A stretch of DNA of 64,000 nucleotides, from positions 806,001-870,000 of the forward strand of contig NZ_JACEOG010000001.1 of assembly GCF_013868155.1 (NCBI RefSeq). Reading direction: 5' to 3'. A program made the position numbers and the translations under genes. The notes beneath the pieces are model-generated. The model saw nothing but the letters and a program-made list of their open reading frames with translations. It was not told the origin of the DNA and ran no database searches. This stretch comes from Aeromicrobium phoceense. GTDB taxonomy: Bacteria; Actinomycetota; Actinomycetes; Propionibacteriales; Nocardioidaceae. Of this stretch, positions 48,991-56,505 are shown one piece after another; the first letter of the stretch is position 1, and each line of letters starts with the position of its first letter.

Positions 48991-49773
48991 ATGTCCCACG
49001 CGCCGGTGGAAGCTCCCGGGCCGGTGCTGACGCGCTCGGCGCGGATCGGCGGTGTCGTCGTCGGAATGCTCGTCCTGGTGGCCGGCGGCGTGGCCGTGTT
49101 CCTCACCGACAACGAGCTCGGCTCCACCGCCCTGGTCGCGGCGGGCGTCGCGATCTGCGCGCTGTCGGTGTTCGGCAACCGGCTCGAGGCGATCGAGGCA
49201 GCAGGCGTCCGCTTCGAGCTGGAGCGCCGTGCGCGCAGCGTGCGCCAGCAGGCGGCCCGGGCCCGGGCGGCCGGCGACGCCGAGCAGGCGCAACAGCTCG
49301 AGCGCCGCGCGGAAGGACTCCTCGCGGCGGCCTCCCTGGTGGGGTCGCGCTACGAGCGCCTGCGCGAGACCGAGCCCTCCGGGTGGGACCGCACCTCCCG
49401 CATGGAGGGCATCCTGCGCGATGCCCGCGCCCTCGACACCGACGCGCTCTCGGCCGACGACGTGGCGCGGATCTTCGCCGGCGGGTCGGACGGCGACCGC
49501 ATCACCGCACTGGCGCTCATCGAGGCCGACCCGCGGCTGGCGAGCGCCGACGTCCTGGCCGACGCGATCGGCGACAGTCGCTCGACCTTCGAGCAGTACC
49601 ACGCACTGGTCGCCACCGAGCGTGCGTTGACGCACCTCTCGTCGGCGGAGCGGACGCGCCTCGGCACCGCGGTGGAGACCCTGCTGGCGGGGCCAGTCGG
49701 TGAGCGGACCTCCGACCGCCGCACGGTCGCGCGGCGCATCCTCGAGGGACCCGGTCCTAGCGAGCGTGGCTGA
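48991..49773 (+). CDS. Membrane-anchored coiled-coil/helical protein, unknown function
   Basis: 260 residues. Two adjacent hydrophobic segments, about residues 18-38 (ARIGGVVVGMLVLVAGGVAV) and 46-64 (ALVAAGVAICALSVFGN), form a hairpin anchor. A heptad-like Arg/Ala/Glu-rich stretch follows (RFELERRARSVRQQAARARA to about residue 125), probably a coiled coil. The C-terminal 120 residues are helical and repeat-like (DRITALALIEADPRLASADV). No enzyme motif is visible. It is convergent with the defence-like ATPase gene 52 nt away, but its base composition is like the chromosome, not the adjacent low-GC patch, so a functional link is uncertain. Confidence 0.72.
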   Translation: MSHAPVEAPGPVLTRSARIGGVVVGMLVLVAGGVAVFLTDNELGSTALVAAGVAICALSVFGNRLEAIEAAGVRFELERRARSVRQQAARARAAGDAEQAQQLERRAEGLLAAASLVGSRYERLRETEPSGWDRTSRMEGILRDARALDTDALSADDVARIFAGGSDGDRITALALIEADPRLASADVLADAIGDSRSTFEQYHALVATERALTHLSSAERTRLGTAVETLLAGPVGERTSDRRTVARRILEGPGPSERG

Positions 49774-49825
49774 ACTGCTTGCCGCGAATGCAGGACAGCA
49801 CTACCTGCGCGAGTCCTGGAGTGAT

Positions 49826-52189
49826 CTAGCTACGTTCCTCGATGAGCAGGTGCCGCCGGTATGCCGGATGAACTTCGTACAAGCGGGGTCCACCTGCTGT
49901 CTTCTGAAGCTTGGTGGCGAGAATGTGCGCCTTCTGCATCTCGCCCGGCGTGCCCCCGAAGTCGAACGACCCAGGCGCGACCTGGAGGCCTAGGAATCCA
50001 TGCTGGCGCAGGATTCGAATGTACTCGGAGTGAGCTTCCGTGGGCAGGCCGCCTTCCTCAAGGACGTCGCGGAGCTCGCCCTCAGACAGTTGGGCATTCT
50101 CGCCGACGAAGGACATGAGCAGTTCCTCCATGTCGATGCCTACCGCGACCCCCTCGACCAAGAGAGCCTCGTAAGCGAACTGGCTGTAAGCGCTCTCAGC
50201 TTTGTCAACGTCTACCGAATCAATGATGTGGTTTCGCGCGTTCGTAGCGGCGAGGACGGCGGCGTTGGCGAAGAAAATCAGGTCTCGCGGCCTTGGCTGC
50301 ACGCGCGACAAGATGTACTCGCGCGATTTGATTCCACGAATCTCTGGAGCGAAGTACTCGGTCCACAGGTCTGACGGTGAAGACTTGCCGTTACGGGACG
50401 CCATGAATCGGTCCTCAAGAACGCGGGAAAGGAGGTCTGTGTCGCGCCATTCGATCTCTGATGCGGCGATCTTGTCGGGCTCGCGTGCCTGAGTCCGCAC
50501 GTAGGCGTAGATGTCGCTCCGAAGGAAAGCCGTGAGCGTGAACCGCAACTTCTTTTCGTCCTTACCGGATTCGCGTGCAAACTCGTCCGAAACTCGTCCC
50601 ACGGCAGTGAGCAGCCCGAAAATGACCGAGGACATAGTTTCCAGGTCGGCTCCGCGCTCCCAAGCCTTGTCAAGGTTATCGATCAGCACCGCCACCCGCC
50701 GCTTGTCGGCCAGAGCGGTCGTCAGCAGGTTGCGCAGTCTCCCAATGTGGCCGCCATAGAGCGCTCGACCGATCGTCCGTCGCGTCTCCTCGATTCCGGA
50801 TTGCTCGACTAAGTCGTCGAAATTGACATCCAAGTTCTGGAGGAGATCTTCGAGGCGCGCCGAAAAGGAGGCATTGTGCCCGTGATGCACTTGCTCGAGG
50901 GCCGTGCGGACGTCATCAATCGCTGATCCCGCGAGAACCCCCGCCGGTGTGGCCTCGACCTGGCGAATTAGCGCACCAGCGACTTCTGTGTACAGGAGAT
51001 ACTTCCAAACGCCCTCAATCAGGTAGGTCCCGATGTGCGAGACGCTGATCTTTTGTAACAGATCACAAAGCGCCTCCAATTCGTAGGAAGCGGGTTTGAT
51101 AACGCAGACGAGATTGCGGGCATCATCGCGAAGTTCTGACGCGGCGCGAAGCATGCTGGCGGTCTTGCCGGTTCCTTTACGTCCCGTAAAGATCGTTGCA
51201 GTGCCTTCCTTGACATCGAGGAAATCCCGCGTCTCGACGAAGTATGTTTCTAGCCCGGTCGCGTCAGCCTCGGCGACGTGATTCCCGAATCGGAGCGCTG
51301 CCAGTTCGGCGGGGAGATGCTTCCTTATCCTGCTGGGCGCATTCCGTTCGAACTTGAGGCCCGTCAGCCAAGTTTCGGCGCGCTCGACCAAGTTGCGCGA
51401 GTTTGTGAAAGCGATGCGCAGATCCCGGAAGTCCATGGCGACGGGCTCTTTGCTGTGCATGACGAGGCGAACTTGATGTGACATTCCAAGTGCGATTCCC
51501 GACAAGAGCGCACAACGGCGGTTTGAGGTCTCCGACAGATATGCCTCTGGGGGCGTCAGGTGAAAGAGCGCGAATGGACTGTTGTAGATCTGCTGCGTCA
51601 ACCAGGCAAGAGGCGAAGTGCCGTGTTCATCGAGTTCGAGTCGGAAGACGCGAAGGCTCTCATGTCGCTCGACGAGTCTCGAGAGCGCACGAGAAGATTC
51701 GTCCTCCCGCATGCTTGGTACGTACAGGAGTTGGTCGGGGATAACGGGGTTGTCCACTTCGCCAAGCAGAGAGTCCAGAAGCGGTGGCGGCGGGTTCGCA
51801 ACTAATTCGGTGATCGACGCGAGGAGCTGGTCTGAATTGACATACCCCGTGTAGCCAGTTGTCGTGAGCAATGCAAACTCGCGAAAGAGCCTGTCGGTGG
51901 TCTGATTGTCCTTCTCGCGAGTTATCACCACTCGCTTCCCGGACCCGATCGCTACCCCGAGTTCGAACAGGACGTTGTTGTTCAGGCTTGTGACGTCGAA
52001 GATCCCAATTGAGCACTTCGCGATCGCGTCGAGGATGTCATTGATGATCAGTTTCCCGTCGACCTTCAGGTCCTCCCACGGAACTGACTGGGCTACATTG
52101 GCAAACTCTGCGACGCGATTGGAGACGCGCTGAAGGCACTCTCGAGCGTTCGTGTCGGACTCGGCGTAGCCAAAAAAGAGGTGCTCCAC
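49826..52189 (-). CDS. TIR/deoxyribosyltransferase-like + P-loop ATPase protein (Sll1717-like), defence-type
   Basis: 787 residues, GTG start at 52189. Residues 1-92 match the TIR-like/nucleoside-deoxyribosyltransferase fold: IGIFDVTSLNNNVLFELGVA places a catalytic-type Glu at 76. Residues about 194-245 repeat this pattern (FALFHLTPPE, NRRCALLSGIALGMSHQVRL) but the Glu position is Leu229, a probable degenerate second copy. From about residue 310 a P-loop ATPase follows: Walker A GRKGTGKTASML with Lys342, Walker B VAVLIDNLDKAW with Asp504, and a LTAFLRSDIYAYVR arm resembling Sll1717-family ATPases. TIR-type NADases fused to ATPases are typical of anti-phage proteins; that role is inferred. Codon use is visibly less GC-rich than in neighbours, suggesting transfer. 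TAGATT lies 6 nt upstream of the start. Confidence 0.82.
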   Translation of the reverse strand: MEHLFFGYAESDTNARECLQRVSNRVAEFANVAQSVPWEDLKVDGKLIINDILDAIAKCSIGIFDVTSLNNNVLFELGVAIGSGKRVVITREKDNQTTDRLFREFALLTTTGYTGYVNSDQLLASITELVANPPPPLLDSLLGEVDNPVIPDQLLYVPSMREDESSRALSRLVERHESLRVFRLELDEHGTSPLAWLTQQIYNSPFALFHLTPPEAYLSETSNRRCALLSGIALGMSHQVRLVMHSKEPVAMDFRDLRIAFTNSRNLVERAETWLTGLKFERNAPSRIRKHLPAELAALRFGNHVAEADATGLETYFVETRDFLDVKEGTATIFTGRKGTGKTASMLRAASELRDDARNLVCVIKPASYELEALCDLLQKISVSHIGTYLIEGVWKYLLYTEVAGALIRQVEATPAGVLAGSAIDDVRTALEQVHHGHNASFSARLEDLLQNLDVNFDDLVEQSGIEETRRTIGRALYGGHIGRLRNLLTTALADKRRVAVLIDNLDKAWERGADLETMSSVIFGLLTAVGRVSDEFARESGKDEKKLRFTLTAFLRSDIYAYVRTQAREPDKIAASEIEWRDTDLLSRVLEDRFMASRNGKSSPSDLWTEYFAPEIRGIKSREYILSRVQPRPRDLIFFANAAVLAATNARNHIIDSVDVDKAESAYSQFAYEALLVEGVAVGIDMEELLMSFVGENAQLSEGELRDVLEEGGLPTEAHSEYIRILRQHGFLGLQVAPGSFDFGGTPGEMQKAHILATKLQKTAGGPRLYEVHPAYRRHLLIEERS

Positions 52190-52195
52190 CGCCGC

Positions 52196-52201
52196 AATCT
52201 A
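52196..52201 (-). promoter_or_regulatory. -10 box of a leaderless promoter for the ATPase gene
   Basis: TAGATT on the minus strand, 6 nt upstream of the GTG at 52189. Confidence 0.5.
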
Positions 52202-52642
52202 ACTGACGGACTCTCATGGCGAGCCGATTCGTACAAGTCGTTGTCCATTGACCGCATCGCTCTTAAGGCCACGGTTCATTGGTTGCACCTGGTACGCGTG
52301 CTGCGAGCACTCGCAGGTGCGATGGCTTGATGGCTCGATTTACACGGGTGGCTCGACGCAGCGCACTCCCTATGCCGGTCGAGAAAGTTAAAGACTTCGA
52401 GGGCCCGGCTTCCTGTGAGATGACGCTGCCGGGGCCTCCGCCCGTGAGCCGACTTTGGTTCGACATGTTGCGCGGGCGCCGCACCACGCCGTCAGTTGCG
52501 CGTTGCGAGCTCCATCGCGCCTGAGATGTGCTTAGCCCCGTTCGCAGTGGAGGGAACAATCACTTCCTGCAGATCCCGACCCGTCTTTCATCTCGGCGTC
52601 CTCGGGCTGCTCCTGATCTAGAGGCCATAGCCGCGGCAATCG
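52202..52642. other. Gap without a recognised gene
   Basis: About 440 nt of mixed composition. Several open frames of 80-100 codons exist on both strands (for example 52279-52524 and 52263-52559), but none has a ribosome site, codon bias or motif that I can support. No tRNA or transposase fragment was recognised. Confidence 0.5.
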
Positions 52643-52724
52643 CGTGCCGGAAATTTGCGATTACCACGTTCTCCGGCACGTGTCAAACTCTTCCCTTGAC
52701 AGCGCCGATGACACGTGCCATCCT
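52643..52724 (+). promoter_or_regulatory. Inverted-repeat promoter of the 20-residue peptide gene
   Basis: A perfect 11-bp inverted repeat, GGCACGTGTCA (52675-52685) and TGACACGTGCC (52709-52719), flanks a consensus TTGACA (52696-52701); ATCCTA 18 nt further on (52720-52725) is a possible -10. A second inverted pair, CGTGCCGGA (52643-52651) and TCCGGCACG (52672-52680), shares the left arm, so alternative hairpins can form in DNA. Binding of a dimer to these arms would control the promoter. No regulator gene is adjacent. Confidence 0.6.
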
Positions 52725-52796
52725 AGGGGCAACGACGCATGATTCCTTCGGAACGGAGGTCCTGAATGCCCGATAACTAAGAGAGGAGTAACGGAA

Positions 52797-52859
52797 ATGA
52801 TTGAATACATCATTCTAGTGTTGGTACTGACAGCGTTTTTGGATGCGCTTAAGAAGTGA
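52797..52859 (+). CDS. 20-residue hydrophobic peptide
   Basis: The reading frame ATG (52797) to TGA (52859) encodes MIEYIILVLVLTAFLDALKK. GAGAGGAG stands about 8-10 nt upstream, a good ribosome site, and the promoter with inverted repeats lies 72 nt before the ATG. The peptide is one hydrophobic helix with a basic tail, like the membrane peptides of type I toxin-antitoxin systems or other small membrane regulators. Codons (ATT, TTG, TTT, CTA) are AT-rich compared with the chromosome. It is below the size limit of usual gene finders. No antisense RNA promoter could be identified with confidence. Function unknown. Confidence 0.55.
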   Translation: MIEYIILVLVLTAFLDALKK

Positions 52860-53200
52860 GACGAACGCAGGTGCGAGGCTGGCCAACCGGTTGCTTTGCC
52901 CACGTGTTGCGGGCGTCGGTGAACGGATGCTGGCCTTGCTCCTGCGTACGGGGCTAGTGCCCAGCGAGGGTCCTCGGCGTCACCGCTCTGGGTTGCGTTG
53001 GAGAGAAATGCGGCCGCGGTCGACGGGAAACGCCGTCGGGAGGGCGGAGGGTAGTCTTTCGGCTCGCATCTGTGAGGCAACCTGCCTCTGGGCAGAAGGC
53101 TGAGCCATTGACGTGCGTCGGTTCGCAATGATCGGCACTCGTCCTTCGCAGCATCGCGGTGCGCTGAGAAGCCGTAGGGGCGTGTCTCTCCCGCGCGTAG
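52860..53200. other. Gap without a recognised gene
   Basis: About 340 nt between the small peptide gene and the enoyl-CoA hydratase relic. Open frames such as 52843-53103 lack start signals or motifs. The gap probably holds junction sequence between the acquired patch and the older chromosome. Confidence 0.5.
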
Positions 53201-53409
53201 ATCATCGCGCTCGTGGACACCGCCATCGCCAGCGGTGCGCCTCTGGCGGTAGTTTCCATGCGCAAGACCCTGCGCGGGTCGCTCGCCGACGACGTGGCCC
53301 AGATCTTGGACCACGAGATCAGCGAGCACGCATGGTGTCGGCAGACCGAGGCTGCGCCAGCATCGCGGCGAACCTCGAACGCCGCGAGGCCGTGTTCGTG
53401 GCCCGCTGA
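53201..53409 (+). pseudogene. 3' relic of an enoyl-CoA hydratase gene, frameshifted
   Basis: One frame (from about 53201) reads ALVDTAIASGAPLAVVSMRK then TLRGSLADDVAQILDHEISE, the penultimate helices of a crotonase-family enzyme. The expected continuation appears in a different frame as IAANLERREAVFVAR followed by TGA at 53407-53409, the family's C-terminal end. The join lies near 53351-53361, where about 4 nt are missing. There is a stop in frame directly before 53201, and nothing of the N-terminal two thirds is present. The relic ends 30 nt before the alcohol dehydrogenase gene, a normal operon spacing, so an intact hydratase once preceded it. Confidence 0.65.
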
Positions 53410-53439
53410 TCGTCCCCCGCTGATCGACGAGGAGCAGAA

Positions 53440-54552
53440 GTGAAGATTCGTGGCGCCGTCCTGGAGACCATCGGGGCATCGAGCCCCTTCGAGCAGTCCC
53501 GGCCCCTGCGGGTGGCCGAGCTCGACCTGGCCGAGCCCGGGCCCACCGAGGTGCTCGTGCGGGTCGAGGCGGCGGGGGTGTGCCACTCCGACCTCTCGGT
53601 CGTCGACGGCAAGCGCCCGCGCCCCGTGCCGATGCTGCTCGGGCACGAGGCCGCCGGTCGGGTCGAGCAGGTCGGGGCCGAGGTCACCGACCTCGCCGTG
53701 GGCCAGCGGGTCATCATGACGTTCCTGCCGCGCTGCGGTGAGTGCGCGGGCTGCGCGACGGACGGCATGGCGCCGTGCGTGCCCGGCTCGGTGGCCAACG
53801 GTGGCGGCGAGCTGCTCGCCGGTGGCAGCCGGCTCACCCGCGACGGCTCGCCCGTCACGCACCACCTCGGCGTCTCGGCGTTCGCCACCCACGCGGTCGT
53901 GGACCATCGCTCGCTCGTCCCCGTCGACGACGACGTGCCGCCGAACATGGCCGCCGTCCTCGGCTGCGCGGTGCTCACGGGCGGCGGCGCGATCATCAAC
54001 GTCGCGAAGCCGACGCCGGGCCAGACCGTGGCCGTGGTCGGCCTCGGCGGTGTCGGCCTGGCGGCGGCGCTGACCGCGCTGTCGTACGAGGGTGTGCGCG
54101 TCGTCGGCATCGACCCGCTCGAGCACAAGCGCGCTGCCGCGCTGCAGGCCGGCGTGCACGAGGCGCTCACACCGGCCGAGGCGGCCGAGTCGGGCTTCAA
54201 GGCGGACGCCGTCATCGAGGCCGTCGGCAGTGGCCGCGTCTTCGCCGCCGCGATCGCGCTCACGGCTCCCGGCGGCAAGACGATCACCGTGGGACTGCCG
54301 GCGCCCGACGACACGATTGAGCTGTCGCCGCTGGCCCTCGTGGCCGAGGGCAAGACGCTGGTCGGCAGCTATCTCGGCTCAGCCGTGCCGAAGCGCGACA
54401 TCCCCGTGTTCGTCGAGCTGTGGCGTGCCGGACGCCTGCAACTGGAGCACCTCGTCAGCTCCACGATCGCGCTGGACGACATCAACCGCGCCATGGACGA
54501 CCTGGCCGACGGGTCCGAGCTGCGCCAGATCATCGACTTCACGAAGGAGTGA
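53440..54552 (+). CDS. Zinc-dependent alcohol dehydrogenase (MDR class)
   Basis: 370 residues, GTG at 53440 behind GAGGAG. Catalytic zinc ligands appear in GVCHSDLSVVDG (Cys, His region) and GHEAAGRVEQVG (His-Glu). The structural zinc lobe is RCGECAGCATDGMAPC with four cysteines. The cofactor loop is VAVVGLGGVGLAAALTAL, then VVGIDPLEHK with Asp for NAD. This is the class-III/benzyl-alcohol-type branch that oxidises primary alcohols to aldehydes with NAD. The aldehyde dehydrogenase 2 nt downstream would take the product to the acid, so the pair forms an alcohol-to-acid module. Confidence 0.93.
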   Translation: MKIRGAVLETIGASSPFEQSRPLRVAELDLAEPGPTEVLVRVEAAGVCHSDLSVVDGKRPRPVPMLLGHEAAGRVEQVGAEVTDLAVGQRVIMTFLPRCGECAGCATDGMAPCVPGSVANGGGELLAGGSRLTRDGSPVTHHLGVSAFATHAVVDHRSLVPVDDDVPPNMAAVLGCAVLTGGGAIINVAKPTPGQTVAVVGLGGVGLAAALTALSYEGVRVVGIDPLEHKRAAALQAGVHEALTPAEAAESGFKADAVIEAVGSGRVFAAAIALTAPGGKTITVGLPAPDDTIELSPLALVAEGKTLVGSYLGSAVPKRDIPVFVELWRAGRLQLEHLVSSTIALDDINRAMDDLADGSELRQIIDFTKE

Positions 54553-54554
54553 GC

Positions 54555-56021
54555 GTGAGCGTCGCCGACTTCATCGAGTCCCTGCTCTCCGGCCACCCGG
54601 CCGACCTCTACCTCGACGGGCGCTGGACCCCGGCCTCGGGCGGAGCCACCTTCGCCGTCGAGGACCCCGCCACGGGCAAGATCATCACCGAGGTCGCCGA
54701 GGGCACCCCCGCCGACGGCCAGGCCGCCCTCGCCGCGGCCGACGCGGCCCAGGAGTCGTGGGGCGCCACCACGCCGCGCGAGCGGGCCGACCTCCTGCGC
54801 GGCGCGTTCGACCTCATCACCGCGCACGCCGACGACTTCGCCCGGCTGATCACCGCCGAGATGGGCAAGTCGCTGGCCGAGGCGCGCGGCGAGGTCACGT
54901 ACGGCGCGGAGTTCCTGCGCTGGTTCTCCGAGGAGGCCGTGCGCATCGACGGCCGCTACGGCACGCTGCCGTCCGGCAAGCTGCAGATGATGGTCGACCG
55001 GCGTCCGGTCGGGCCGTCGCTGCTGATCACGCCGTGGAACTTCCCGCTGGCGATGGCCACCCGCAAGCTCGGCCCCGCCCTCGCCGCCGGCTGCACCTCG
55101 ATCGTGAAGCCGGCCGAGCTGACGCCCCTGACCACCCTCGCCGTGGCGAAGGTGTTCGAGGAGGTCGGCGTACCGGCCGGCGTGATCAACGTGCTCACCA
55201 CCACCGATCCCGCGGCCACGACCGGGCCGCTGCTGTCCGATCCGCGCCTGCGCAAGCTCTCGTTCACCGGCTCCACGCCCGTGGGCAAGGCGCTGCTGGC
55301 CCAGGCCGCCGCGGGGGTGCTGCGGTGCTCGATGGAGCTCGGTGGCAGCGCCCCGTTCATCGTGTTCGAGGACGCCGATCTCGACGCGGCCGTGGACGGC
55401 GCGATCGCCGCCAAGACCCGCAACATCGGCGAGGCCTGCACCGCGGCCAACCGCTTCCTCGTGCACCGCGACGTGCACGACGAGTTCGTCACGCGCTTCG
55501 CCGCGCGCATGGGCGACCTGCGCGTGGGTGCCGGCGACGAGCCCGGAACCGACCTCGGTCCCTTGATCGACGACCGCAGCCGCGAGCGCGTGCACGGCCT
55601 GGTCTCCGACGCGGTCGAGCGCGGGGCGCGGGTCGTCGTGGGCGGCGAGCTGCCCGACGGCCCCGGTCACTTCTACCCCGCGACGGTCCTGTCGGGTGTG
55701 GATGCGCGGTCCCGCGTCGTCACCGAGGAGATCTTCGGCCCGGTCGCGCCCGTGCAGTCGTTCGCCGACGAGGACGAGGCCGTCGCGCTGGCGAACTCCA
55801 CCGAGTACGGACTGGTCGGCTACGTCTACGCGAAGGACCTCGACCGGGTCATTCGGATCGCGCCCCGGCTGCAGTTCGGGATGCTCGGCGTCAACGCCGG
55901 CGTCGTGTCCGACCCGGCCGCCCCGTTCGGTGGCGTGAAGCACTCCGGTCTCGGCCGCGAGGGCGGTCGCGAGGGCATCGACGAGTACCTCGAGTACCAG
56001 TACGTGGGCATCGCCCGCTGA
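54555..56021 (+). CDS. NAD(P)-dependent aldehyde dehydrogenase
   Basis: 488 residues. The start at GTG 54555 is chosen because AAGGAG (54544-54549) is spaced 5 nt from it. Family signatures: LLITPWNFPLAMATRKLGPA, the catalytic Glu261 in SMELGGSAPF and the nucleophile Cys295 in NIGEACTAANRF, then EEIFGPVAPV and FGGVKHSGLGREGG. It is closest in layout to succinate-semialdehyde dehydrogenases, which share the GREGG ending. It oxidises the aldehyde made by the upstream alcohol dehydrogenase; the natural substrate is unknown. Convergent with the small membrane protein gene, 1 nt apart. Confidence 0.93.
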   Translation: MSVADFIESLLSGHPADLYLDGRWTPASGGATFAVEDPATGKIITEVAEGTPADGQAALAAADAAQESWGATTPRERADLLRGAFDLITAHADDFARLITAEMGKSLAEARGEVTYGAEFLRWFSEEAVRIDGRYGTLPSGKLQMMVDRRPVGPSLLITPWNFPLAMATRKLGPALAAGCTSIVKPAELTPLTTLAVAKVFEEVGVPAGVINVLTTTDPAATTGPLLSDPRLRKLSFTGSTPVGKALLAQAAAGVLRCSMELGGSAPFIVFEDADLDAAVDGAIAAKTRNIGEACTAANRFLVHRDVHDEFVTRFAARMGDLRVGAGDEPGTDLGPLIDDRSRERVHGLVSDAVERGARVVVGGELPDGPGHFYPATVLSGVDARSRVVTEEIFGPVAPVQSFADEDEAVALANSTEYGLVGYVYAKDLDRVIRIAPRLQFGMLGVNAGVVSDPAAPFGGVKHSGLGREGGREGIDEYLEYQYVGIAR

Positions 56022-56022
56022 C

Positions 56023-56403
56023 TCAGGACAGGGCGACGACGCCCGACAGCAGGGCCAGGACGACGCAGGCCGGCGCCATCACCAGGCGCTCTGGCCGGCT
56101 GCGCGATGCGAGGTTCATGGCGATGCCCAGGGTGAAGTAGCCCGTCACGACCCAGGCCGCGATCTCGACGGTGCGGTCGGAGACGCCGAGCGAGATCAAC
56201 CCCGCCCGCGCCAGCAGGATCGCGCCGATCACGACGTAGATCGCGACCGAGAGCGCGCTGCCCACGCGCAGTGAGGTCGGCAGCACGGTGTGCTGGCCGC
56301 CCCACGCGAACCGGCCCCACGGCGCCCCGAGGGCGAGCGCGACCTGGAAGGCGGCCAGGGCTGTGAGCAGGAGGCAGGCCGCGAGCGCGGCGGTGGTCAC
56401 CAT
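56023..56403 (-). CDS. Small four-helix membrane protein
   Basis: 126 residues with four hydrophobic segments: about 5-26, 48-68, 84-102 and 108-125. A PWGRFAWGGQHTVLP segment sits after the first helix, and similar motifs occur in uncharacterised actinobacterial membrane proteins. No catalytic residues are seen. It is divergent from the AtuA-family gene and convergent with the aldehyde dehydrogenase, and has no clear operon partner. Confidence 0.78.
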   Translation of the reverse strand: MVTTAALAACLLLTALAAFQVALALGAPWGRFAWGGQHTVLPTSLRVGSALSVAIYVVIGAILLARAGLISLGVSDRTVEIAAWVVTGYFTLGIAMNLASRSRPERLVMAPACVVLALLSGVVALS

Positions 56404-56464
56404 GGCGCGAGCCTAGAGGTGGCCGGGGGACGGCGGCTGCGACGACTCCTCGATGAACTTACAA

Positions 56465-56478
56465 TCAGGCTTGACTGT
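56465..56478 (+). promoter_or_regulatory. Palindromic motif shared with the TetR promoter (copy B)
   Basis: TCAGGCTTGACTGT: bases 56466-56478 are identical to 43158-43170. It includes a -35-like TTGACT at 56471-56476 and lies 27 nt before the AtuA start. Candidate operator for the TetR regulator at 43198. Confidence 0.55.
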
Positions 56479-56505
56479 TTCTATGTGAGGCACGACACTG
56501 GTCAC

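Noticed and set aside
51045..51075. CTTTTGTAACAGATCACAAAG resemblance to the palindromic repeat
   Set aside because: It lies inside the ATPase coding sequence, has imperfect arms and a very short centre, unlike the 57-59 bp elements; chance similarity is more likely.
52202..53200. Transposase or integrase remnants in the low-GC patch
   Set aside because: Several short frames were read on both strands, but no DDE, tyrosine-recombinase or resolvase motif and no flanking direct repeat could be supported.
52661..53479. 272-codon minus-strand open frame in the gene-poor stretch
   Set aside because: No motif, no ribosome site, and it overlaps the peptide gene, the hydratase relic and the alcohol dehydrogenase start; composition looks non-coding.
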